NCBI GenBank assembly: GCA_008638375.1 | Contig: CM018036.1 | Location: forward strand, 13,998,328-14,062,327 | Length of the DNA: 64,000 bases | Reading direction: 5' to 3' | From: Nyssa sinensis | Lineage: Eukaryota; Streptophyta; Magnoliopsida; Cornales; Nyssaceae | In this document: piece by piece, positions 47,901 to 57,534 of the stretch | Layout: every line of letters starts with the position of its first letter | Position numbering within the stretch: the stretch's first letter is position 1 | Notes under the pieces: model-generated | Database searches by the model: none | Seen by the model: the letters and a program-made list of their open reading frames with translations, nothing else | Told to the model about the DNA's origin: nothing | Program-made: the position numbers and the translations under genes

Positions 47901-50900
47901 ATGCTAGAAAATAAGTGACTGAAAGACTTTCCAAGCAAGGGGAACCCTAACTACACATTTGAGTATTGGAAGATTATGTAACAGTACAATGTTGAAATGC
48001 TCTGAAATTGGTTTGGTCATTCTAGCAAGGTGGATCCATTTGCTGTGTCTTCGGGATTTAGGAAAGACCAACTAGTGACTTGAAGAAAATCATAATAGAC
48101 TAATATTTTGTGAATGTGACCAACAAGCTCTAGCTTGGTTGGTACTTCCTCCACCCTCATATGGGAGGTTGAGGGTTCAAGTACCCTTACGGAGCAAAGT
48201 GAGTGCGTGCGTGCGTGCGTGCGTGTGCAATTTACCTATCAAAAATAAAAAATAAAAAATTGTGAATGTGATTCAGTGGGGGATTGGATTGCCTAGATGA
48301 GCTTGGACATGCAGCTACTACCAATGAGATTGAGGCTCATGTACTGGTACTTAATTTTCTGTCTTTGAATAGTTTCTTAATTTTGCTGTTTAAAAGGCTG
48401 GTTTCCTTGCAAGGGAGGGAGAATATTCTGTAAAGTTCTTTAGTGGTCTTTTTAAGCTAGTAGGTTTGTGTGTGTGTGTATTAATGTTATTGGAGTATTT
48501 TCTCCACTTAAGGTTGGATTTAGTGGCATTGTTTAGGCTGTTGGAGTATTCTAATCCAGAAATAAAAAAGCCTTCCTTCTCTAATAAGGACAGATTCTCT
48601 CCTTGGAGATTCCTCCTCCTCTATATATCTTCCATTTCTTATTAAACTAAAAGGGGAAATCGTCCGAGTCACTGAATGTAGAATTTTGATATTCACACAT
48701 TCTGAAGCAGCGAATCCAAATCCTGATTACTAGGTTATTTCCACTATGTTAATGTGTGTATTAATGTTATTGGAGTATTTTCTCCACTTAAGGTTGGATT
48801 TAGTGGCATTGTTTAGGCTGTTGGAATATTCTTATCCAGAAATAAAAAAGCCTTCCTTCTCTAATAAGGACAGATTCTCTCCTTGGAGATTCCTCCTCCT
48901 CTATATATCTTCCATTTCTTATTAAACTAAAAGGGGAAATCGTCCGAGTCACTGAATGTAGAATTTTGATATTCACACATTCTGGAGCAGCGAATCCAAA
49001 TCCTGATTACTAGGTTATTTCCACTATGTTAATGTTGGTGCCAAGTAGTGAATCCACCAAGTAGGAGGAAATAGGCAATGGATTGAGTTCCTCCACCTTG
49101 AGTCTCATTTTAACCATCTAGTTCAGGTTATTGGAGTGGAATGAAAAGAGGAAGTCAAACCTCCCAGCAGCTAAATGAACTGGTTAAATTTCTAATGTAT
49201 ATACCTTAGCAGCTTGAACTGGGAGCTGGGAGCTGGGGCAAAAGTTAGTTCATGTGTAGGGAAACACTTGCCTTCAGAAGTGCTTGTATGTCCATGTGGA
49301 AGTCTGTACCCCAGACATACGCACGTGTGGGTTGTATTCATACAATTAAATCTCTAGGAATAGTTACCAAAATCATTGTATCACAGTAATAAAATGTTGG
49401 TGTGGTATCTAAAAGGAAGTGGTGAGGTTAAAGGTTCAATTTTTATTGTTGTCTATCAAAATGAGTAGGAACAGTTACAGAGCTTGGATTTATTTTATGT
49501 TTTTTTGGTGTTTCATCATAGTTGAATGTGATTTTGTTACAGAAGAATTGCAAGTTTCATAAGTTTTTAAGTTGATCAGAAGAATCATGTTATAGGCAGG
49601 AAATATGTTGAGATTCTTGCAACTCTGGGAGGGAGACAGACTCCTAAAACAAGTATGATATTGTATATTAATGATTCCAATAATCCTATTGTCCTCTTTT
49701 TTTCTTCTTTTTTTATTTTATTTTCTGAAACTGTTACCCATAGTTACTAATAGGCCATGGTGGGTAAGTTATTTGTTTTTTTTTTTTTTTTTTTAATAGA
49801 GTTCAACTCAAAATAGAGATTTTCCTGATGAATTGTACCTCAAAATAGAGATTTTAATAGTGTCCTGAAGTGGGGCAGTGCTGGAAGTGGTTGCATGGAA
49901 AGAAAGCTTTTTCCGAAGTATATAATTATAATTATAATCCATAGCATTTATAAATTCTTTTTTAATGAGATGTCTTGTATCTACACAGACTACACTATAA
50001 GCATACAGTAGAAGTTGATTTTCATATAATGAATGGCTCACCGACAGTTCTTTTGTGCCACATGAATGTTGAATGAGGAAGTGGTTATTACTTTCTATCT
50101 TTCAAACAGTTTCTCATGTAATTCACGGTTAAAATGCCCTTTATGTCTTTCCCCATATTGTTGCATATTCTGAAAACTACTAGAGTCTATCTTAAGCTTG
50201 TCCATGGTTGTATCATGGTAGAGGCATGATTTTGTGATTTATTTACAAGGCTTGCAAGTAAGTTGCAGAGGTGACACCTATTTGGTAGGTTCTTGCAACT
50301 AAGGGCCCACACTCCGAGAAGAAGAAATAATTTGAGAGAATATCACTAATGCCAATATCTTGCTGGTTAGGCAAGTACCCAGACAGACTATCCAATGTGT
50401 ATTGATACCTGATTTAAGTAATGAATGGATTCTATTTATCAACTAACAAGGATGAGTTATATTGCTATCCAATCAATATTTGGGCTTGCCTTGTTAATTT
50501 ATGTCTGAATTTAAAAATTTTAGGCTGCTGGTTGCCTAATTGGATGGACCTTTAGTAAAATTCTTAAGTTGTTTTGCTAAGTTCTGTGATGAATGCTAAA
50601 AGGTGGCTTCTAGTAATGGGGTTATGTTTCAGGTATTTTCATTCCTAATTCATTACGGCTTTTATCACATGGTGCTTCATGCACCCGTGGGTGCAAAAAT
50701 TTTGGGTTACCCTGTCAGTCTGAAGCTAGTTTGTAATGCTCTTATTTCATAATAAAACTATGGATACTTTTCTAATATAGGTAATTAGTAAATTGGAACA
50801 TGGAAACAGGACTCATATCTGTTGTGCTTTGGTATGGGGTAGAAGTGATGAAATTCATTTATGGCTAGTTTTACCCACCATGACTATGATGACAGAGAGA

Positions 50901-52712
50901 TCAAACTCAGATCTAGCAAAGCTTCTTCTCCCCCTCAACTGTCGTAAATGTAGATGATCTTTTTTAGCAATATGTACCTATTTGGTAGCTGATAGTGATA
51001 CAAATAAATGTATTGCTTTATGGGACATAGCTACCTTAATTTTTTTTACTTGATATCGTTTTTATCACTTCTCCATTCCCTTGAGAGATTTTCTGTAAGC
51101 CAACTTAGTTTTATTACTTTACACACAATACTTCTACTTGTAAAGAAATTATTTGGTATGAATAATTGACTGTTTCTACTGATAAAGTTTTTTGATTGCT
51201 GTGGTTTTAAATTAATCTTTTGACTGACCCTGCATGTTATTTCCTCCCTTTTGCCAGGAGAAAAATGCCAGAAATGAACGCATTGCCCATGAGCATTTAA
51301 ATTTTACTGAAGAAATATTAAGAGCTAATTCATATGCCAGGCAATTAGCAGAACAAATGACACTTGCAAAAGCTTATGTCATTATTGCAAAAGAGCACAA
51401 TAACCTCCGTCTTGCTTGGGAGCTCAGTTCAAAGATAAGAAGTTGCCAATTTTTGCTCTCAAAAGCTGCCATGAAGGAGGAGCCCATCACACTAGATGAA
51501 GCAGAGCCAATCATTAAAAGCCTATCATCCCTTATATATAAGGCACAAGATGCCCATTATGACATTGCAACAACAATAATGACAATGAAATCCCATATTC
51601 AAGCCCTTGAAGAGCGTGCAAATGCAGCAACAGTTCAAAGTATGGTGTTTGGACAATTGGCTACTGAAGCATTACCTAAGAATCTCCACTGCATAAGTGT
51701 CAAACTCATGGCTGATTGGCTTAAGAAGAAGTCCCTACAAGAGCTTGCAGATGAGAAGAGGAACTCTCCCCGACTTGTGGACAACAATCTGTACCACTTC
51801 TGCATTTTTTCTGATAATCTACTGGCTGTTTCAGTTGTCATCAACTCTACTGTCTCCAATGCTGACCATCCAAAGCAGCTTGTTTTCCACATTGTGACAA
51901 ATGGAGTCAACTATGGGGCACTGCAAAGTTGGTTCCTTAGTAATGACTTCAAAGGTTCCACAATAGAAGTGCAGAACATTGAGGATTTCACTTGGTTGAA
52001 TGCTTCTTACTCCCCTGTTGTGAAACAACTACTAGGAACAGATTCATGGGCTTACTACTTTGAAGGTTCTCAAGATATGAAAATTGAGCCAAAGTTTCAG
52101 AATCCGAAGTACCTATCTTTATTGAATCACCTTCGGTTTTACATCCCAGAGATCTATCCCCAGCTGGAGAAAGTAGTTTTTCTTGATGATGATGTTGTTG
52201 TCCAGAAGGATCTCACCCCTCTATTTTCACTGGATTTACATGGAAATGTGAATGGAGCTGTGGAAACTTGTCTTGAAGCATTTCATCGTTATTATAAGTA
52301 TCTCAACTTCTCAAATCCAATCATTAGCTCGAAGTTTGACCCACAGGCTTGTGGTTGGGCATTTGGTATGAATGTTTTTGATTTGATTGCATGGAGGAAA
52401 GCAAATGTGACTGCACGATATCATTACTGGCAAGAGCAAAATGCTGATAGGTCACTCTGGAAGCTGGGCACACTTCCTCCTGGCCTTTTAGCTTTTTATG
52501 GACTAACAGAGCCACTTGATCGGAGATGGCATGTGTTAGGACTGGGTTATGACCTGAATATTGATAACCGTCTGATTGAGAGTGCAGCAGTCATTCACTT
52601 CAATGGGAACATGAAGCCATGGCTGAAATTGGCTATCAGCAGGTATAAACCTCTATGGGTACGGTATGTGAATCAGAGTCACCCATATCTCCATGATTGT
52701 GTCACAAGTTGA
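37742..52712 (+). CDS. GAUT11: Galacturonosyltransferase GAUT11 (GT8), 2 coding exons, 535 aa
   Basis: Golgi type II membrane enzyme of glycosyltransferase family 8 that transfers galacturonic acid from UDP-GalA, in homogalacturonan pectin synthesis. Exons 37742-37894 and 51258-52712 join in phase 0 (CCG|GTAAGA ... TTGCCAG|GAG). Residues 1-16 are basic, 17-37 form one membrane anchor (CWIWALLGLFSIAGFALFIV), followed by a His-rich turn. The stem is LNFTEEILRANSYARQLAEQ to EERANAATVQ. The catalytic domain starts at NLYHFCIFSDN and has the metal-binding FLDDDVVVQKD (DDD at 361-363), CGWAFGMNVFDL, LWKLGTLPPGL and the GT8 motif HFNGNMKPW (498-506). No key residue is missing. Length and N-terminus match GAUT11 rather than GAUT8/9/10. 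Biochemical activity is inferred from the family. Confidence 0.95.
38715..39020 (+). repeat. Dispersed GAAGCACGGACA/ACACGTGTCGGACAC repeat, copy 1
   Basis: Starts ATGAAGCACGGACATT, has CACGTGTCGGACACTT blocks, then an AT-rich middle and ends ACTTTTTTGAGAAATAGTGT. The same order is found at 44466-44870. Confidence 0.8.
39587..39692 (+). repeat. 51-bp tandem repeat, two copies and a partial third
   Basis: CAGTG(C/A)AACACTCAATTTGTG followed by TTATTTAGGCATTGCATTGA recurs with a 51-bp period at 39587 and 39638; a partial unit (TTCAGGCATTGCA) follows near 39695. Confidence 0.85.
39909..40170 (-). mobile_element. LINE 3' fragment, minus strand
   Basis: Begins on the plus strand with a T run plus GATAAGTAGAAG, then AATAAGGTGCCAAAGGGGGC. 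This is the complement of the LINE 3'UTR ending GCCCCCTTTGGCACC...TACTTATC(A)n. The 5' end is unclear. Confidence 0.65.
40400..41610 (-). mobile_element. Ty3/gypsy-type gag fragment
   Basis: Minus-strand open stretches 41484-41041 and 40978-40751. The first holds gag text ending in RCDYHMGSPGHKTDECFEA, a CDYH..GH...C zinc-knuckle form typical of plant gypsy gag-pol proteins. The second is charged (EREVEEERQGTRVERVGAPV). No reverse transcriptase or LTR is near, so it is a fragment. Confidence 0.65.
42185..42890 (-). mobile_element. LINE zf-RVT remnant, minus strand
   Basis: Read on the minus strand: FSVKSFYCLLSGRRCHHFPW, KVAFFAWMVARGKILTIDNL, then after an interrupting insertion NWCCLCKHDEETVDHLVIHC, the zinc-binding CX2C...HX4-5C pattern, then WVMPQPTMDLPHSW. 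The 3' end on the plus strand is ATTGATAAGTCAT near 42200, next to GGCACCAAGGGGGTGCACAC. It is 5'-truncated within the RT C-terminus. Confidence 0.85.
42669..42689 (-). mobile_element. Minimal LINE-tail insertion (21 bp) with 17-bp TSD
   Basis: Thirteen T then GATAAGTA, inserted in the older LINE between perfect copies of CCACCACTTGACCTCTC (42652-42668 and 42690-42706). The minus strand reads TACTTATC plus poly-A. The insert breaks the zf-RVT reading frame. Confidence 0.9.
43829..44063 (-). mobile_element. Truncated LINE copy (235 bp) with 10-bp TSD
   Basis: Left end is a short T run plus GATAAGTAATT; inside is GCACCAAAAGGACACAACCC, the usual LINE 3'UTR block. Flanks ATTGACCAGC (43819-43828) and ATTGACCAAC (44064-44073) differ by one base. 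Confidence 0.75.
44466..44870 (+). repeat. Dispersed GAAGCACGGACA/ACACGTGTCGG repeat, copy 2
   Basis: Same module order as 38715-39020, with a longer terminal series of TGTCC-type phrases (CCGTGTCCTGTGTCCTGTGT). A decayed inverted relative is near 47640-47760. Confidence 0.8.
44965..45297 (+). repeat. 159-bp tandem duplication with TA tract
   Basis: TATTGAAAGTCTTATCCTAT at 44991 recurs at 45150, and both copies extend to GGTAACAAATTTGTC. Each is headed by a TA run (about 13 and 9 units). Only a few differences are seen, so it is young. Confidence 0.92.
45300..46732 (+). other. GAUT11 intron, low-information segment
   Basis: No gene or complete element seen. One LINE-tail-like ACTTGTCAAAAATAAAAAAT lies near 45998. 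Confidence 0.5.
46736..47395. mobile_element. PIF/Harbinger-type MITE, 660 bp
   Basis: Left end TAGGCTCCGTTTGGTTAG; right end AACCAAACGAAGCCA, its complement with small differences. Flanked by TAA (46733-46735) and TAA (47396-47398), the target preference of Harbinger elements. No transposase coding inside. Confidence 0.75.
47400..48105 (+). other. GAUT11 intron, no gene
   Basis: Contains a decayed inverted piece of the ACACGTGTCGG-type repeat (47640-47760: ACAGGACATAGATATGACAC); otherwise nothing recognised. Confidence 0.45.
48120..48259 (+). mobile_element. tRNA-derived SINE (140 bp) with 12-bp TSD
   Basis: Has an RNA polymerase III A box TAGCTTGGTTGG (48131-48142) and B box GGTTCAAGTAC (48174-48184) with tRNA-like spacing, then a GTGC repeat, then TTTACCTATCAAAAATAAAA as tail. 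Perfect flanking duplication TTGTGAATGTGA at 48108-48119 and 48260-48271. The tail resembles the 3' end of the local LINEs. Confidence 0.88.
48475..49034 (+). repeat. 280-bp tandem duplication, about three differences
   Basis: TGTGTATTAATGTTATTGGA at 48475 recurs at 48755. Copies span to CCACTATGTTAATGT. Differences seen: GGAGTATTCTAAT/GGAATATTCTTAT and CTGAAGC/CTGGAGC. The unit holds CTCTATATATC and TTGGAGTATT...AATCC text that looks like part of an LTR. No coding. Confidence 0.93.
49040..51233 (+). other. GAUT11 intron, 3' part
   Basis: No gene. T-rich tract at about 49777-49795. 49390-49465 has a SINE-like phrase (GGTTCAATTTTTATTG then TCTATCAAAATGAG), but no TSD was found. Confidence 0.45.
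51258..52712 (+). CDS. GAUT11: GAUT11 exon 2 (stem and catalytic domain)
   Basis: 484 codons plus stop, beginning EKNARNERIAHEHLNF after a TTTTGCCAG acceptor. The entire GT8 domain is in this single exon. An ATG 24 bases upstream (51234) is intronic. Confidence 0.94.
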   Translation, partial: EKNARNERIAHEHLNFTEEILRANSYARQLAEQMTLAKAYVIIAKEHNNLRLAWELSSKIRSCQFLLSKAAMKEEPITLDEAEPIIKSLSSLIYKAQDAHYDIATTIMTMKSHIQALEERANAATVQSMVFGQLATEALPKNLHCISVKLMADWLKKKSLQELADEKRNSPRLVDNNLYHFCIFSDNLLAVSVVINSTVSNADHPKQLVFHIVTNGVNYGALQSWFLSNDFKGSTIEVQNIEDFTWLNASYSPVVKQLLGTDSWAYYFEGSQDMKIEPKFQNPKYLSLLNHLRFYIPEIYPQLEKVVFLDDDVVVQKDLTPLFSLDLHGNVNGAVETCLEAFHRYYKYLNFSNPIISSKFDPQACGWAFGMNVFDLIAWRKANVTARYHYWQEQNADRSLWKLGTLPPGLLAFYGLTEPLDRRWHVLGLGYDLNIDNRLIESAAVIHFNGNMKPWLKLAISRYKPLWVRYVNQSHPYLHDCVTS

Positions 52713-53454
52713 AATGTGATACTTCTCAATTATGGGTAATTTATGCACTCAACATGTTCAAATTCTCAAATCTGTACTGTAGAGTCAGAAAGTAGAAAAT
52801 TTTGGCCTTGTTAGGAGTTTTTCCTTTTCTTTTTTATCTGTTCATTTTAATATCTCGAAAGGAAAAAAAAAATTCTTATACACTAGAAAGCAAATTCAGG
52901 TAAAGGGGTGCAGGGGGGTTCATTTTTGTCTGATGGGGTTTTCTTTTATCCCATTTTGCAAGCTGTAGAATTGTTTGTTCTGTAGTAGTTCTTGTAATAA
53001 TCTCTCAGCTCTTTTGGATTACAATGAAGTAGAACCCACATTTTTTCTTTCTTGTTATTGTTATTTAAAAAACTTCAACCAGATAATCTTTCTGGTCATT
53101 GTGAGATGATTTTGGAAAGCATACTTCTCAGGGCCTTATTATTGCAAATGACATTTTTATTGGTGAGTGTTTGTTTTTATCACTAATTTACATATTTGAT
53201 CGGGCAAAATTACTACTATTTCATAGCTGATTGATTGTTCAAATGTACTGCCAAAAGCTCACTACATTGAGATACTAATTTACATAAACTGATATCTGAC
53301 AACCTTTGTTATTGGTCCTTTGAATGATATAAATATTTCTACTGATTAAAAATAGTTGGACCAATCATGTCATTTGTATTTGAAGATGTTCAGGGAATCA
53401 GAGATGCCACTTTGTGATGTTGGCTCCCAAAATAAGTCCCCAATGCTAAGCTAG
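52713..53454 (+). other. GAUT11 3'UTR and downstream flank
   Basis: T-rich sequence after the TGA, with a candidate AATAATC/GTAATAATC signal and TTGTGATG phrases but no certain polyadenylation site. No further gene. Confidence 0.45.
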
Positions 53455-53462
53455 CATGGAAC

Positions 53463-54122
53463 CAATGTTTTCAGACTCAGTCCGTTCATCGAACCGAAAA
53501 AATATTCGAGTTACGGGTTATCGGTTTAACCGTCGGGTCAATCAGAATCAAACCATAATGTCATAATTATGTAATTAATAAGTTTAATAATACATGCTAT
53601 TGATATTTTAAATTTAAAAATTTATACAAAAATTACTAAAAATTATATAAAAAAAATTTACAAAATATGAATTTTCTTAATATGTAGAACTTCAAGAAAA
53701 AAAATAAAAAAAGTATAGTAGACATACCTTATTACAATGTTGAAAGTTGAAACTTCATTGCCATTCTTTCATAATCGCAAGGAACATAACAAAAATTATT
53801 TTAACATCCAATCCAAGTATAATCCAATAATTTAGTCTTCAACTACATGAAAAAAAAAGATACAAACACTAATAATCATGCATAAAATAAAATACTATAT
53901 AATACATAAAATAAAATAAAATCATGCATATAGACAAGAACCGTTGTGAACCGGTGACCCAGTACCGGGTCACTCGGTTCGACGGTCCGACCGGCCAGCT
54001 TTAATGGTTTTGTATTTTTAGAACGGTTTTGAACTATAAGCGGTTCTATGGGTTAAACTGGATCGTTTTATGAACTGGTCGACGGTTCAACCAGCCGGTC
54101 CGGTCCAGGTTTTAAAACATTG
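53463..54122. mobile_element. hAT-type MITE, 660 bp, 8-bp TSD
   Basis: Begins CAATGTTTT and ends AAAACATTG, inverted ends. Perfect flanking CATGGAAC at 53455-53462 and 54123-54130, the 8-bp size of hAT elements. Subterminal zones are rich in ACCGG/CCGGTT (GGTTCGACGGTCCGACCGGC). The middle is AT-rich with no transposase. Confidence 0.9.
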
Positions 54123-54379
54123 CATGGAACAACTCCGTGGTCATAAAAATGAAATTTTGTCAAATTAAAGTATTATTATGACATTATTTATATCATATGT
54201 CTAAATTTGATATGTATTAGTATGAAATTCTTTTATATTACCTTACTACCCAGTTTTTTTTCTTCTTCTGGTTCTAAATCAAATTCAACTTCACTTCATC
54301 CCCAATCAAGAATGGCAAGAAATTAGATTTTTTTACCCTTTTATGGTTTTTTTTTTAAACCTTTTTTTTTTTTATCAAA

Positions 54380-54470
54380 ATAGATCTTTTTTGAACTTAT
54401 TTACAACAATAGGGTCCTTTTAGAAAACGTCTAAAAGACGTTTTTATTGTGTCATTTTTAACAAAAGAGC
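54380..54470 (+). repeat. Partial copy of the AAAAGACG foldback family
   Basis: GAACTTATTTACAACAATAG then AAAACGTCTAAAAGACGTTT. Same order of modules as in the element at 34660, but only the left end. Confidence 0.55.
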
Positions 54471-54664
54471 CCGTCATGCTAATCATCGCGTCTACTTCTT
54501 CAAAAGCTAAAAAGCTCTGAAAAAGCCCTAGTTTCACAATTTGTTCACAGCTCTAAATCTTCATATTTCACGATTTGTTCACAGCTCTATTCACAGCTCT
54601 ATTATGAAAAGAAAATATTCAATCGATTCAATCGACTGCAGAAAATGAAACCACCAAATCCAAC

Positions 54665-54866
54665 CTTCAACGCAGTCTCTTGAGCCTCGCACACAATTCG
54701 TGCCCCAGGGCGAACTAGTCTTGAACTCAAACTTACTGATCCCAAATAGCGAGTCGAAGAACTCAACTTGATCTTCAATCCTCGAAACTCCGAAAACTTG
54801 ACAGATTTAGGAATTCCGAAAACAGGCGGCGCAAGGGACAGTAATGGTTTCAAGTACACGAGCCAT
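54665..54866 (-). pseudogene. Thioredoxin m-type first exon fragment, frameshifted
   Basis: Minus strand. From an ATG at 54866: MARVLETITVPCAACFRNS then stop. Shifted to another frame the sequence goes on SVKFSEFRGLKIKL, RYLGSVSLSSRL and GARIVCEAQETALK up to a possible donor AAG|GTTGGA. The order is that of a chloroplast transit peptide of plant thioredoxin m (M4-like), including the IVCEAQ cleavage region. No CGPC thioredoxin domain exists downstream before GAUT11. It is therefore a broken, isolated exon 1. Confidence 0.65.
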
Positions 54867-54927
54867 GGAAAGAGATGATCAAAGCTCTACAGAAAAAGAG
54901 AATCGTAGATAGATGCAGAGTAGATGA

Positions 54928-55359
54928 TCAGAGATCTGAGAGGCTTGATTTTATGTTAGCACTAAAAATACAACCTACCTTTTGATCTATATGTTCCTTG
55001 ATTGCATATCTTTGAATAAATTTGAATTTTTTTTTGTTAGTCACACCACCATGATAACAACCTTGAGTTTTGACAACCCATTCCAGTGAGTTTTGTCTTA
55101 TACATGTGATTAGGAAGCTTCTGAATAACTTCCATAGTTCCTTCATTATGTAGCCTGTGGTCATGCCATTCCATAAAACTAAGTTCCTACCTTCTTTCTC
55201 TATCATGGCTTGGTCTAAACTCTCATAAGAAAACAGACATCTAATTTTGTTATACAAATATTTACCTGTATATAATGATGCAATTGTTGAAACAAATGCA
55301 ACTCTTTTTACTTTCTTTGGTTTGATTCTAAAAAAAAAAAAATGATGTTCCTTCCTCAT
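54928..55359 (-). pseudogene. Possible decayed PPR-like fragment
   Basis: 143-codon open minus-strand frame. NLVLWNGMTTGYIMKELWKL resembles the pentatricopeptide phrase NxVxWNxMIxGY...LF, and AFVSTIASLY resembles its preceding helix. Nothing else in the frame is convincing and the composition is AT-driven. Alternatively it is chance. Confidence 0.22.
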
Positions 55360-55379
55360 TGGTTAGATGTAACACTGTT

Positions 55380-55785
55380 TGGAAATAGTTTTAGGGCCAA
55401 AAAAGGATTTGAAAATTCAAATATTTAAAATATGTTGTTTGGGTAATTTCTAAGAAATTTAAAAGGGGATTTGAGGGCCTAAATTTCATAAAACATGTAT
55501 TTTTTTTCTTTTTCGTTTTCCTTTTCAATTGATTAATATATACTATATTCTTATATGAGTATGGACAAGAGAGCTTTCCAAAAACAAAAGAGAAAAAAAA
55601 AAATAGAGCATGGATGACAGCATTTGAGCTTAACAAATAAACACCGTGGTTTATTTTTATTTTTTAAAAATAATCCCAAACAACATATTTTCAAAATCTA
55701 TGGATTTTAAATATGAGTTTTAAATTCATTTATTTTGAATTTTGTTAAACATGTCAAAAATTTTATCTAAACACTCTTTGATTGT
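55380..55785. repeat. Foldback or MITE-like repeat
   Basis: AAATATGTTGTTTGGGTAAT near 55430 is complementary to AATCCCAAACAACATATTTT near 55672, and outer parts AGGATTTGAAAATTC and CAAAATCTATGGATTT also partly pair. No firm TSD. Confidence 0.45.
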
Positions 55786-55799
55786 CTTTGAAAAAAAAA

Positions 55800-56960
55800 A
55801 AGGCCATAAATTAAAATTCAATCTCTCACAAGGAAGCAAAAAATGAGCGAATCTGCAAAAATATATGCATATTATAGTCAACTTTTAACGTGATACTTCT
55901 TATTATAATAACAGTGATTATCATATTTTTGCAACTTTAGACTGTGAATTCAGATTCAAAGTTAAATTAAAAAAATTAACTTTCATTTGTTACATACTTG
56001 ATCCAAGAAAAAACTTCACAACGTACAATTCTTTATATTCAGCATGATGTGTACAAGTATGTTTTATGTTTGTTTTGGCTGCAAGGTTACTAGAAGTTTG
56101 TTAACGCTGTTGAAAGGATGAAAAGATGACCCAACACCTACTTCTTCTGTTTGATGGGTCCTATAAAACTGATCGAGGAACTTGGGCATATTAGAGACAC
56201 AGAAGAGCAATGAAGAGAAAATTAGCATATAATAGGTTTACATTGGGACAATAGTCTATTTTCAGATGTCCTTGTGAACAGTTGGAAATGTTTTGATTTT
56301 GATTATCATGAATTCAGTCTCTGTATAGTTATGTGTGCGAGCATTACTTTGTAATGGAAATACTATGAATGTATGTCCTTATTGGTTTTGGAGGTTGCTC
56401 TGGAAGAAGATGAATATGATAATAAGTTAATCGCTGGATACCTGGTTATTGATTTACAGAATAAGTGTTTGTCACACATTTTTAAGACTATCCTATTATC
56501 TACATGCTTGATACATAACCAATGTTTAAACTGGATGAATTTCACTTTCCAGCTTAATCCTGTCATTGGAAGCTAAATTATGACATCTTTTGGCAAAAAG
56601 TTTGCTGTGTGTTATTATTATTTTTACTCTTAAAAACAACTATGGAATTTGTTTGGTTGCAAGTTCGGAGTGATGGAAATTGGAGAAATTTTGCTATGAA
56701 TCAGGTTGGTGAGCCACACTAGTAGCGTCTTACCATATAGGCAGGATTTGAGTTCCTTAAAAATCAAACAGCTTGTTGTCATTGGTTTGCTCCATGAACC
56801 AAGTTCGTGGAAAAACTTCTCAATTGATGAAGGAAAAATGTTTTTCTTACCTTCTAAACTTAGAAAAAATATTAGGTAATTATGGACCAGTATTCCTACC
56901 AGTGAGATAGATGGTCACATGCACAATGTATTGACAATACATTATGTAGCTATTAATATC
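55800..56960. other. Spacer, no gene
   Basis: A 67-codon frame at 56373-56576 (VALEEDEYDNKLIAGYLVID) has no recognised family. Otherwise AT-rich. Confidence 0.45.
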
Positions 56961-56964
56961 ACCG

Positions 56965-57345
56965 ATTTTTTTACCAAATTGTGGTTGGTTGTTAACCTTT
57001 TTTCCAAAAGAATGTTCTTATCAACTTATTTACCACATTGTGGTTGTTTTAAAAAAAAACGTTCTTTTAAAAAACGTTTTTGAGTGTCTAAAAGACGATT
57101 TCAAAAGCATCTTTTTGAAAGACGATTTTAACCAAAAAAACAAAAAAATTTCTCACCTTGGCCAACACAAAATCAGAAAATTTATTCCTGCAATTGTAAA
57201 AAGCGTCTTTCCAAAAGACGATTTCTTAATAAAAATAATTTTCTGGATCAGGATTTTAAAGAAAAAATATTTTTCTAGATCAGGATTTTAAAGAAAAAAT
57301 AAATCGTTTCAAAACCATCTTTTAAAAAGACGCTTTCAGTTCTTA
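56965..57345 (+). repeat. AAAAGACG foldback repeat, third locus
   Basis: Head ACCAAATTGTGGTTGGTTG, then CAACTTATTTACCACATTGT, then many AAAAGACG/CGTCTTTC units separated by AT-rich text. Includes a short tandem at 57240-57300 (TCAGGATTTTAAAGAAAAAA twice). Confidence 0.7.
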
Positions 57346-57534
57346 ATATATGAGATATTTTAGGATTATAATTAATTAATTACTAAACAATTATGTAGAT
57401 AATATGAAATTATTTCTTAATTAATTAGACATGAATCATGAATTTAAGCGGATTAATCAAGTCTTCAAATAATTATTTAAATATTAGATTTCTACTATGT
57501 TATGGCCAAGTGCTAAACTAAATTATAATAATAA

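Noticed and set aside
51234..51257. ATG at 51234 as the start of a 492-aa GAUT protein
   Set aside because: The eight codons before 51258 (MLFPPFCQ) are the polypyrimidine tract and acceptor of the intron. The real N-terminus with the membrane anchor is exon 1 at 37742.
56373..56576. 67-codon frame VALEEDEYDNKLIAGYLVID
   Set aside because: No family recognised and no start context or flanking exon; could be a remnant but cannot be supported.
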